Source of the DNA: Monoraphidium neglectum
Lineage: Eukaryota; Chlorophyta; Chlorophyceae; Sphaeropleales; Selenastraceae
Assembly (NCBI RefSeq): GCF_000611645.1
Contig: NW_014012690.1
Location: 4,242-19,384 of the forward strand
Direction of reading: 5' to 3'
Length of the DNA: 15,143 nt
Shown: positions 1 through 15,143 of the stretch, piece after piece
How the letters are laid out: each line of letters begins with the position of its first letter
Numbering within the stretch: position 1 is the stretch's first letter
Program-made: the position numbers and the translations under genes
The notes under the pieces: generated by a model
The model's input: the letters and a program-made list of their open reading frames with translations, nothing else
The model's database searches: none
What the model was told of the DNA's origin: nothing

Positions 1-7934
<7,934 letters not shown>

Positions 7935-8105
7935 GTTTGCTACGCGTGGCGACCCTGGCCACCCAGGCGACCCCTTGATCTTATGTAGACAATTACAACT
8001 TATCCAGTTAATACTTTGCGCTGCAGCAGATCGGCAGAGGCTCGCCGTGCGTCAGCCTGTCACGCTGGGGATCTCGTGCCTTTCGAGCATGTGTATGATT
8101 TCTGT

Positions 8106-8110
8106 TTACA
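8106..8110 (-). terminator. Candidate TGTAA poly(A) signal of the EF-hand gene
   Basis: TGTAA on the minus strand is the usual polyadenylation signal of chlorophycean algae. This copy lies about 267 nt past the EF-hand stop codon, giving a 3' UTR of ordinary length. It is only about 13 nt downstream of the TATA candidate for SMC3. Confidence 0.55.
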
Positions 8111-8122
8111 TGTTTAGAAGTA

Positions 8123-8129
8123 TTTTATA
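8123..8129 (-). promoter_or_regulatory. Candidate TATA box for SMC3
   Basis: The minus strand reads TATAAAA here, about 190 nt upstream of the SMC3 ATG. A start site 25-30 nt downstream would give a 5' untranslated region of roughly 160 nt. The motif stands out in a locally AT-rich patch of an otherwise GC-rich region. No experimental start site can be seen, and an AT-rich 3' UTR could give the same motif by chance. Confidence 0.4.
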
Positions 8130-8355
8130 AGAAACGACGCAAACAATCTTTCGCATTTGCAAGCGGTCGATCACTGCTCGACAAGAAGGCGCCAACGCAA
8201 TCGAACGTGCACTTGGGCCCTGATTTTAAACTTGGAGGTGTATAAGAGCTCAGAAAGACAATGAGCATGCAGACAGAAGGCAAATGGCGTGCCCACAGCA
8301 GCTACAAGCGCTGTCCCCCACGTCACGCGCAGCCTTCATTGTTGCCCGCCCCTTG

Positions 8356-8357
8356 CC

Positions 8358-8390
<33 letters not shown>

Positions 8391-8406
8391 GCTGCTGCTG
8401 CTGCTG
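8356..8406 (-). repeat. CAG repeat with an in-register TAG
   Basis: The gene strand carries nine CAG codons (8406-8380), then TAG (8379-8377), then further CAG triplets to about 8356. The first part encodes the C-terminal polyglutamine of the EF-hand protein; the second part lies in the 3' UTR. One base change (CAG to TAG) separates the present end from a longer tail. Confidence 0.95.
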
Positions 8407-9556
8407 GCCACTGAATAGCAGCGCGACCATTTCCCTGAAGTTGATGAGACCGTCGGCGTTCGTGTCAAGAGAATGAACCATGCGGCTGATCTCCACGGGC
8501 TCCACGCCGCTGGCCTGGCCGTAGGCAAGCTGCAGTGAGCCGCAAGCATTGGTCATCAGGGGATGTGAGGGGAGGGGAGGGAGTGAGATATAGGAATCGG
8601 CATGCCATATCAGGGAGCAGCGCAACCCAACCTTCACAGCAGTTGCGATGACAAAGGCGGCGACAATCAAGTGAGTGAGATGCTCACCAGCGCCCTCTCC
8701 AGTGTCTCAGGCGCGATGCAGCCTGCCGGCACGCTCCGGTCTGCAAATCGCCGAAACGCATGCACGAGCTCGCCCTGCATGTAGGCCGGCTTCTGCTGGG
8801 GGGCTGCCACAACCTGTTCATTTCAGAAGTAGTCATGCGTTTGAAATGCACAATTGGCTTCGTCAAGCTCGCTATGCAACACCTCACTGCATGACGGCAC
8901 ACCGTCTGTGATTCTCATGCACATGCACTTATTGTACGACAATCCTGTGCCGTACCACGCATCACCATGGCAGAGCTGTGTCCTGCGCGCGCCTGCAAGC
9001 AGAGGCGCCGATGCGCACCCCCAGCAGCAAGCACCATCGCATCACCACGACCGGCAGCAGGCAGCGGGCAGCGCACCTGCAAAAACTCGTCGAAATCCAG
9101 GGCGCCGCTGCCGTCCGCATCGACGCCCGCCACCAGCACCCGCGCCTCTGCGGCACTGACACGCATGCCAAGCATGCGCATGAGCGCCCTCACCTGGCGC
9201 AGAGCGAATAGCATGGGGTGCACAGTGAAGCAATGCTGCCAAGGGTGGGAGGCGGGCGAGCGGGGCGCCAGCTGAACGGTCGGGGCCTCCCAGCACGGCG
9301 CCCGCACCTCGCTGGCTGACAGGGTTCCGCCCTTGTCGGTGTCCAGCATGTCAAACAACTGCACACAAAAGAGAGGATAGCACAAGGAATCAGTAAGGTC
9401 GTCTTCGGTCACCACACTGTCCAGAGCGATTTCCAGCACTTGTAAGAGTTCTGCCATAATGCTGTTCTATGGCTCTTTACCCACCTCTCTGAGCTCTCCA
9501 ATCTCCTCCCTGGACAGCTGGGGCGCTGTGCTCCCCTGCATATGCAGCAAGTACAT
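8377..9556 (-). CDS. Calmodulin-like EF-hand protein with short polyglutamine tail (5 exons)
   Basis: Exons: 9556-9485, 9358-9308, 9193-9077, 8813-8688 and 8529-8377, all joined in phase 0, give 172 residues. The opening LSREEIGELRELFDMLD is the calmodulin-type first helix. EF-hand 1 has loop DTDKGGTLSASE and EF-hand 2 has DADGSGALDFDE; both keep Asp at loop position 1 and Glu at 12. EF-hand 3 (around FADRSVPAGCIAPE) lacks a proper ligand set. EF-hand 4, DTNADGLINFRE, is canonical. The likely role is calcium sensing, with three sites expected to bind. The protein ends in nine glutamines and a TAG stop inside the CAG repeat. The ATG at 9556 has an in-frame stop upstream, but an earlier exon cannot be excluded. 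It is calmodulin-like; a centrin-like role is possible and I cannot name the orthologue. Confidence 0.87.
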
Positions 9557-9990
9557 GGTGCTTGCGCAATCGCTGCATCAGCGGCACCGACAACGCATCA
9601 GGGGTGACCTGGTGTTGTGACATCAAGGCAGCACGCATGCTGCGTACAGACATTTCATAGAGCTCACCCTCAACAACATGATTGGTGCAAGTGGCGCCCG
9701 GAGTCAAAGGTCCGCGCGGCAAACAGCGGGGAAGGAAATACCGGTACAGTATACCGTAGTGGCACCAGAGATATTGCAGATATCACGAAGGTTTCAATTG
9801 TGGTTTAGTCATGCCAGCTCGCTCGCTCGCTGTGAACTGTGTGCCATGCACGCCAGCGTGCTCCCATTGCCACACCCCCGCGAAACTCACGCCCTTGCTG
9901 CCACCCTCCCCTGCCTCCACCACCACTGAGCGGGCATTAAGGGTTTGACTGTTGATCAACCTATGGCAGTTGCTCACTGTTGCAATCCAA
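9557..9990 (-). other. Upstream region of the EF-hand gene, possible extra 5' exon
   Basis: No second gene is certain here. A minus-strand open frame reaching about 9722 reads plausibly (for example YEMSVRSMRAALMSQHQV) but is one base out of frame with the EF-hand exons. An ATG in the order ATG TTG TTG AGG followed by GTGAGC, near 9680, would make a short first exon spliced in phase 0 to the acceptor CATATGCAG at about 9536. This remains speculative. There is no clear TATA box. A short GCTC tandem lies near 9820. Confidence 0.3.
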
Positions 9991-10143
9991 ACTGGGTCAC
10001 TGGCACATCTTGACATTGATTGAACATCACCCCCACACATTCGGCCATCGCTCACACTGCCACTCACATGCCCGCGGCGCGCTGCAAGCAGGGCCCCAGC
10101 CTCGCACCGCGCTGCGACTGCAACACGTGCGCGCTGTTTGTGT

Positions 10144-10145
<2 letters not shown>

Positions 10146-10182
<37 letters not shown>
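10146..10182. repeat. (TG)n microsatellite
   Basis: An uninterrupted TG dinucleotide tract. The Val/Cys or Thr/His open frames that cross it on either strand are artefacts of the repeat. It lies in sequence with no supported gene. Confidence 0.95.
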
Positions 10183-10184
<2 letters not shown>

Positions 10185-10499
10185 TGAGAGCAGGGGCAAA
10201 CATGATCCGAGGCTTGTGCAAAGTGCGGGCCTGCCATACGACGGCAGGGCCGGAGAACATCAAAGGGAGTGTTGCAAAGCCCAGGCCTGTAGGTTGGGAG
10301 CGAGGCGGCTGCAACACTGTTGGCCCCATCAAGCATACGCCTTGTTGCTTCTGAAACTGGAGCGAGAGGTCGCGTTGGGACGGTACAGCGAGCCTGAACC
10401 GCAAAATCCCTGCCAGCCCTTGATTCCAAGAGGCCATGCAGGCTGGCACGCGGGGCACACGGGGGCCGGTTGGGGGCGGAGGTGACGATGGTTCCTGTG

Positions 10500-10700
10500 C
10501 TTGGGCCGAGCAATTTAAGAAGTCCTGCCCAGTTTGCAGCAGCATGACGTGTGTATTGCTTGCTCACAGGAGTTGATTTGTACTGTATGCATTTTCCGCA
10601 CGCATCGAAGTGGGTGGCACCCTGCAGCTGCCTGAGAGTGCTGCACCAGGACCCTGCTCGCCCCCTTTGCCCCGGTTCAAATAAAGCCAAATCTGACTCG
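10500..10700 (-). pseudogene. Diverged copy of the 12.7-12.9 kb segment, probably non-functional
   Basis: On the minus strand this segment is clearly homologous to 12920-12740. Shared blocks include GTGCAG, GCCACCCACTT, TGCAT, ACTCCTGTGAG, GGGCAGGAC and CTCCGCC-CCAACC. Read as protein, pieces match the other copy (ATHFD with GAKCI or GKCI, SCEQA against SCEEA, GQD, then a proline run). In this copy the pieces fall in different frames, separated by one-base indels. That suggests a decayed gene copy or a non-coding repeat. I do not recognise a family. Confidence 0.45.
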
Positions 10701-11425
10701 GTCCAGCGTTGGCGGTGGCCATGACACTAGAGAGCGCACCATCCGCCCATCCCTTCCCTGTCACTGCAAGCTGGCTGTACAGGTATGCTGCGATCAGCAA
10801 TATCCTGCTATTACGTAAGCCTTCGATGACATTCTAGATCGCAATCATGATGCCAACTTCGGTGGTGGTAGTGTTACATCCTGTGTGCGCCATATGTAAG
10901 GCGCCATTGGAGCCAACGGAAAGGCACACAAAGCACAGGTGGTTTGCAGCCCACAAATCTCAACACAGCAATATGCACTTGCAGCAATCCATTGCTCGTG
11001 TGGCTGTTGTACAAATGTCCGCAAAGGGGCTCACTCGAGAGCGGCAGCTCTGATCAACAGCGCAATTCGTGACTTGGCACGCGAGGGGTTGGGTAGGCAC
11101 AGCACCGGCAACTGCGCCGGCCCTGCATCGCCTGCAGCGCGCTCACTCCTAGGAGTGCAGGCCTGCAGTTTTGCACAGGCCTGAATACCGCAAATGAAGG
11201 GTGCAATCCAACTGCCTTGGCGACTCAGTTGGTCCCAGGGTGCTGGGGTACTGAGAAAACAAAAGATTGCGCTTGTAGCAATACAGTGTGGACTGCCTCC
11301 CAGCAAATTGTGTTGCAAATGCTGCCATAATCAAACGACAGACAGGTGATGATGACGGCAAAGGTCAGGTCTCAGGCCCCGTCGTGCCGGTCTGCCCAGG
11401 CCAGTGCCGCAGCGCGCTCATGATG

Positions 11426-11943
11426 TTACGCCAGACTGGGTGGCGCTGTGCGCAGGTGGCGGCCATACTGGGGCCTGTTGTAATTGGGCCTGTTGGGCCT
11501 GAGCTTGGGCAAGTAACCTGGCCTGTCGCGACCAGAACCAGACGAGAGGGACTGAAGGGATGGAGTATCGTCGTCTTGAAGCAGACGGCGGCTCCCAGTC
11601 GTCTCGAGGAGGACAGCGGATGAAAGCGGCCTTGCGGCGGCGTTGGCGGCCTGGGACAGCAGCCGACGGCCCTGCGGCATGTCAGTGGCGGGGGCAGGGG
11701 AGGGGGAGGGGTTTGAAGATGCCTTGGCGGCAGCCTTGGGCTCAGGCGCCTTCATCACAACGCCTCCATGCGCGGTGGGGGGTGAGGCGGAATGGGAGCG
11801 CATCGGCTGCAAGCGAGCGCTGCCGTTGCGTTGGCTGCTGACGGCAAGGCAGGCGGCTTGGTAGTCACCTTGTTTGGGGCCGCGGCGTTCGCCACCACTA
11901 GCAGAGCCGCCACCATCAGGAGGGCAAGGGCTGAGCGCTGCAT
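11426..11943 (-). CDS. Small secreted protein with two RRLL motifs and a basic Pro/Tyr/Asn-rich tail
   Basis: Exon 1 (11943-11869) encodes a clear signal peptide: MQRSALALLMVAALLVVANA, with likely cleavage after residue 20. A 62-nt intron (AAG|GTGACT ... TTGCAG|CCG, phase 0) leads to exon 2 (11806-11426), for 151 residues in total. After a Ser/Pro/Ala-rich linker (about 46-66), GRRLLSQ lies at 71-77 and SRRLLQDD at 97-104. RRLL-type motifs recur in extracellular proteins of volvocine algae. The end (about 118-141) is a basic run of RPGY and RPN/RPQY units. It probably acts in the cell wall or extracellular matrix. Without the intron, exon 1 would read on to a stop near 11755 in another frame. 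No known enzyme domain is visible. Confidence 0.68.
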
Positions 11944-12500
11944 GTTTCTCGGCGTCCCTACCACTGGGGCAAGCCGCAAGTCCAAGAGGAAAGTGTGAAA
12001 GTGCGGGATGGCGCGGGAGGGTGTCAGCTGCAGCGCCAGATGGCTTCAAGATGGCAACGGGTTCTGCATTTAATGCAGTTCAACAACTACACGCCGAGAG
12101 AATCCGCGGCGCAGAGTCAGGTGAGGGCAGCAGGATGGGTGGGCGGGCTCACTCTGATGACGCAAGCAATCACGCCGTCTGTGCCCACCTGGGTAATCCG
12201 CGTTGTTGCTGTCGGTAGGCGAAAGTGTAAAGTGCTTCAACGAATTGAATCAGCTGACTTATATTGGTCGGGGAGTTGGCCGGCTGGCTTCAGGTCCCTG
12301 TCGTCATTCACGCAGTCATGCGATGTCACGAAGGCGCACAAGCCGTTGCCCTAGAGTTCGAACAGACCTGTGCGATGATGATACAAGGGATATCGATTGG
12401 CATCACATACTGCCTTTGGCAGCGGCCCCATGCTTGCCTGCATGCGGCGCCTCGTCCTTCGTCATGTTGACCTACGGGCGCGCCAAAGATTCAAAGATGC
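11944..12500. other. Upstream region of the secreted-protein gene
   Basis: I see no supported gene here. On the minus strand an AT-rich ATTAAATG-like element near 12066-12074 lies about 125 nt upstream of the secreted-protein ATG and could be a weak core promoter. Plus-strand open frames through the region look like chance frames in GC-rich DNA. Confidence 0.35.
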
Positions 12501-12519
12501 CCCCAAGCGCCGTGCCCGG

Positions 12520-12920
12520 TCAGCAGCCCGCCGGCACCAGTGAGCACCGCCTTGCAATCCCGACAGGGCACGGTGTCACCAGGACATAGGCGCATTGGCG
12601 CACGTATGCTGAAGATCCGGGCGATGCCTGGCCACCTGCACCAGTGGCCGCGTCTCTGTTACAGAACGAGAAGCTGCCCAGGTGTGAGTGATTGGCGGTA
12701 ATGTTGGCGCCTCCTTTGAAGGTTGGTGGCGGAGATGGTGCTGGTGCTGGTGCTAAGACAACCCAGCAGTCCTGCCCACCCAGCAGCATCATGGGTGGTT
12801 GCATCGCTTCCTCACAGGAGTGGACTCTGATGCACTTAGCGCCCAAGTCAAAGTGGGTGGCCCTGGCAGCAGCGTGGTAGTACTGCACCAGCGCCCTGCC
12901 CGCCCCCCTGCGCCCAGGAT
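12520..12920 (-). other. Open segment homologous to the 10.5 kb copy; possible exon or 3' UTR
   Basis: A minus-strand frame open for 122 codons, without an ATG start, reads RATHFDLGAKCIRVHSCEEA, then GGQDCWVVLAPAPAPSPPPT, then a Cys- and Asn-containing part. A diverged relative lies at about 10500-10700. In the proline part the length difference between copies is a multiple of three, which favours past coding use. Alternatively this is the 3' UTR of the gene at about 13786-12935, with TGTAA at 12663-12659 as its poly(A) signal. I cannot decide and do not recognise a family. Confidence 0.35.
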
Positions 12921-12934
12921 TTCACACTCACCAC

Positions 12935-13786
12935 TCATCTGTTCGCGGCCTGCAAAGCAGCTGGCGCCTGCGATGACACAGCCGCCAAGCGCCACTGCGG
13001 TAGTGGTGCTCGGCTCGCGGCAGCCGTTGCACCCTCAGCAACATCTGCGCCAAATCCAGCGCGCCGATGCGGCTCAGCTGCGCAAACACCGCATCCGCAA
13101 TGCCAGCAGGCATGCCAGCAGCAAATGCGGGGCTGTGCAAGACCTCACCGATCGTATGGACGTTATTGCTGCCGAGCCCATCACTCGCATCCATGTCGTC
13201 GTCCAGCCCAAACAAATCAGCAAGAGCTGCGGCTTCAGCCGGCAGACCGCTGGGGTTGAGTAACTTATCTATCGCTTGGGTCGCCTCCCGCAGGCCCACC
13301 ATTATGAGGGATAGCCCCGTCGACGTCGCCAGCGTCGCCACGACGGTGTGCGGCACCTGCCGCCGCGCCTTCTGAGGGCGCTGCAGCAACCGCCCCGCGC
13401 CTCGCCGCAACCGCCGACGCCAACTCCAGCAAGGAAATTCTGGATGTCGCCCTGATCCCACCCACCGCACCACGCACCGCACCCACGGCCTGGCCACCAC
13501 TGAGCGTAGACACAGCGGGCGCTGCCGCTGGAGCGGCCCGCCTTGCGCTGCGCGTTGGCGCCCCGAGCACTACGTCCCGGGCGCTGTCCGCCCGCTGCGC
13601 TAGCGCATACTCTGCAGCGCGCCCCAGCGCTTTGCGATATCGCGCCGGCGGGGGCACTGGCACCACAGCGCGCTGCGCACGGCCGAGGCCCGCCGGATCG
13701 TCATCAGCGTCGCAGCCCTGCCCGCTGCTTGCCTGCCACGCCGTGCGCTGGGCTGCGGGCGCACCCAAGAAGCCAGCAGAGCCGCC
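12935..13786 (-). CDS. Unrecognised protein, partial gene model
   Basis: I do not recognise this protein. The best-supported part is a minus-strand exon candidate at 13380-13033 (after acceptor TTGCTGCAG). It contains VVATLATSTGLSLIMVGLRE, then KLLNPSGLPAEAAALADLFG, an acidic DDDMDASDGLG and helical segments ending LAQMLLR. A donor (AGG|GTGCAA) and a strong acceptor (TTTGCAG) would join it to a last exon at 12949-12935 with a TGA stop. Upstream, a second frame from an AG acceptor at 13787 (GSAGFLGAPAAQ...) stays open to beyond 13487. It could be the preceding exon, using one of several GTGGGT-like donors between 13486 and about 13460. No start codon was found, so earlier exons are likely. The reading is supported by composition, not homology. 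Confidence 0.38.
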
Positions 13787-13789
13787 CTA

Positions 13790-14743
13790 GCTGCTGCCCA
13801 TGTCCATGTGAACCTACAGGCAAGGCGCCGTACACAAAAAAACCGGGGTATGGTCACCCACAGCACCAGGAGTGTCGACCACGCGTGTGGGCGAGCACAG
13901 CGGTGCAATACATAATACAACAGTGCCATCCCACCTGAAGCTCACGCACCTCACTCACGCTGCATGCCCGCTCACTGTCGGTCGCCGGCTTTCAAGAAGT
14001 CCGTGCGGCGCCGGTGACATGCGTGAGTTATCACCGCAAGAAATTACGTAAATACGGTAGCCTTCAAATCGACAGACCCAGCAGCGGGGGAATCCCTTCC
14101 CGTCGATGACGGACCCATTCGGGATCTGATTCCGGGCAAGAGACCTGCTGACCGAGCAATAGCAGGCCGAAAGCACTCAGCATCTGCGCCAGGCACGCAT
14201 TTCGCGGCATAACATCGCCCTCAGCAATATCCGAACAGCCAACATGCCACACCCCACAAGCGACCGTCAGTCACGTGAGCAAGAGTCACTATGGCCGCTG
14301 GAAACCTTGCCCAGAGCGCACGCCTGAAGTGTGCAGCCCAGCCCGCTGAAGCCCTCTGAGACTCTGCCCATCATAACATAATGCTGCTTGCCGCACACTT
14401 GTTCCTTCGATCCCCGGTGAGACGGTGACGGCTGACTACGACTCCAATGTAGTTGAGGTGTACTTCTATAATGCCCCCTACTACCTGTTTCCGCCTCTGG
14501 CTGGCCCGCGCACGCCCCACTCCCGGCTCACTCCGCTCGCCCCCCCCCCTCGCCCTCACCAAGTCAACACTCTACACGACGAGTTAGCGCCCCCCAAGGG
14601 CCCCCGCACGCCCCGACACCGGCGCAAACTGTCCCCTCCGCCCCGCCGCTTGGAGTTGCCTTACGCTCTGAGAGTTACACGGGGCTGGCACACCTGGGGG
14701 AAACTCCAGTAAACACCTCTAAACACAACCTGAGCGCGCTGCT
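13790..14743. other. Intergenic or unresolved region
   Basis: No gene is supported here. The right end holds the 3' UTR of the LHC gene. Minus-strand frames around 14176-13955 and 14252-14064, and a plus-strand frame near 14425-14560, are open but lack recognisable motifs or splice partners. Missing 5' exons of the unrecognised gene at about 13786 may also lie here. Confidence 0.4.
14675..14679 (-). terminator. Candidate TGTAA poly(A) signal of the LHC gene
   Basis: Minus-strand TGTAA about 65 nt past the LHC stop codon, matching the algal polyadenylation consensus. It would give a short 3' UTR for this class of gene. It is the first TGTAA I noticed after the stop. Confidence 0.45.
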
Positions 14744-15143
14744 CTACTTGGCGAGGGTCTCGGGGATGTGGGTGAGGTAGTAGGTGATGTTGCGGCCGAA
14801 GGGGTCGCTGAGGTGGGCGGAGAGGCCCTCCAGGGGGGTGGTGCGGGTGGCAATGGCCTGCACGGCGAAGCCCACAAACGCAACCTGCGCGGGAGCGAGG
14901 GTGCACGGCAAAGCGGGTCAGCCTGCCGCCGCCAAGAGCGCGTGGTCGCTGCCGCTGCAGCCATGCGGGCAGACAACTGCCCCTGCCCTGCGCCGTTGTA
15001 GCTGACAGCGCCCATTACACCAGGGACCAACCTAGGCGTGTGCGACAACTGCAGGGGCCCACATACCCTTGAACCCCGCCCCCAACCCACACCCACCATG
15101 GCAAGGCGGCCGTTCTTGACCTCCTTGACGGCGTTGTCCTTGG
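14744..15143 (-). CDS. Light-harvesting chlorophyll a/b-binding protein, C-terminal part
   Basis: LHC proteins bind chlorophyll and carotenoid in the thylakoid membrane and feed energy to a photosystem. Two exons are visible: 15143-15097, whose first two bases complete a codon outside the window, and 14884-14744, joined in phase 0 (ATG|GTGGGT ... GCGCAG|GTT). The joined protein reads KEVKNGRLAM followed by VAFVGFAVQA. This is the third membrane helix with the Glu, Asn and Arg that hold chlorophyll and the helix pair. The helix is followed by PLEGLSAHLSDPFGRNI, matching the family's HLADPxxNNI end, and a tail ending PETLAK. The tail is unlike major LHCII proteins, so a photosystem I antenna (LHCA) type is my inference. 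The 5' part lies outside the window. Confidence 0.92.

Larger units (their letters stand above)
7935..8376. other. Intergenic region between the EF-hand gene and SMC3
   Basis: This 442-bp stretch holds the 3' UTR of the EF-hand gene (including the rest of the CAG repeat after the stop codon), its candidate TGTAA signal, and the presumed promoter and 5' UTR of SMC3. No further gene is seen. A second minus-strand TGTAA at 7998-7994 would fall in the SMC3 5' leader and is probably chance. Confidence 0.6.
9991..11425. other. Mostly non-genic stretch
   Basis: Apart from the TG repeat and the homologous segment listed separately, I see no convincing gene here on either strand; open frames are short and lack splice-consistent extensions. 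The right part probably holds the 3' UTR of the RRLL secreted-protein gene. A minus-strand TGTAA at 10878-10874, about 550 nt past its stop codon, could be its poly(A) signal. Confidence 0.45.

Noticed and set aside
8356..8406. TAG within a CAG run as a sign of a changed genetic code (TAG = Gln, as in some ulvophyte algae)
   Set aside because: Across 24 SMC3 exons and the other EF-hand exons, glutamine is written only with CAG or CAA, and no in-frame TAG or TAA is needed. A single base change in a repeat is the simpler explanation.
12799..13263. Plus-strand frame of 154 codons as a gene
   Set aside because: It overlaps the better-looking minus-strand exon at 13380-13033 and shows no motif. 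Its composition fits an antisense shadow.

Overview
The window looks like nuclear DNA of a green alga, most likely a chlorophycean of the volvocine/Chlamydomonas type. The evidence is high GC content by eye, many short GT-AG introns, long (TG)n microsatellites, a plant-type light-harvesting chlorophyll-binding protein, a secreted protein with two RRLL motifs, and candidate TGTAA poly(A) signals after several genes. All genes I can support lie on the minus strand, so they read right to left.

Layout from right to left: (1) 15143-14744, the last two exons of a light-harvesting chlorophyll a/b-binding (LHC) gene. (2) About 13786-12935, an unrecognised protein-coding candidate with an uncertain exon structure. 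(3) 11943-11426, a two-exon gene for a small secreted protein with a signal peptide, two RRLL motifs and a basic Pro/Tyr/Asn-rich tail. (4) 9556-8377, a five-exon gene for a calmodulin-like EF-hand protein whose stop codon lies inside a CAG repeat. (5) 7934 to the left edge, the cohesin subunit SMC3. I rebuilt 24 exons (694 codons) covering the N-terminal ATPase head, first coiled-coil arm, hinge and the start of the returning arm. The C-terminal head lies beyond the window, which begins in a run of G.

The SMC3 reading is solid. Exon phases join without a break and the protein aligns nearly gap-free with the human family member from memory. The Walker A lysine falls at residue 38 and the two acetylatable lysines at 105 and 106. 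The genes are functionally unrelated (cohesion, calcium sensing, cell exterior, photosynthesis), so this is ordinary euchromatin and not an operon or defence island. I see no mobile system, CRISPR array or novel pathway.

Points worth a second look: a near-exclusive phase-0 intron pattern, often with AGGT at both intron ends; two candidate GC-AG introns in SMC3; the CAG/TAG boundary in the EF-hand gene; a diverged pair of homologous segments at 10.5 and 12.8 kb; and a SMC3 TATA candidate about 13 bp from the poly(A) signal of the upstream gene.
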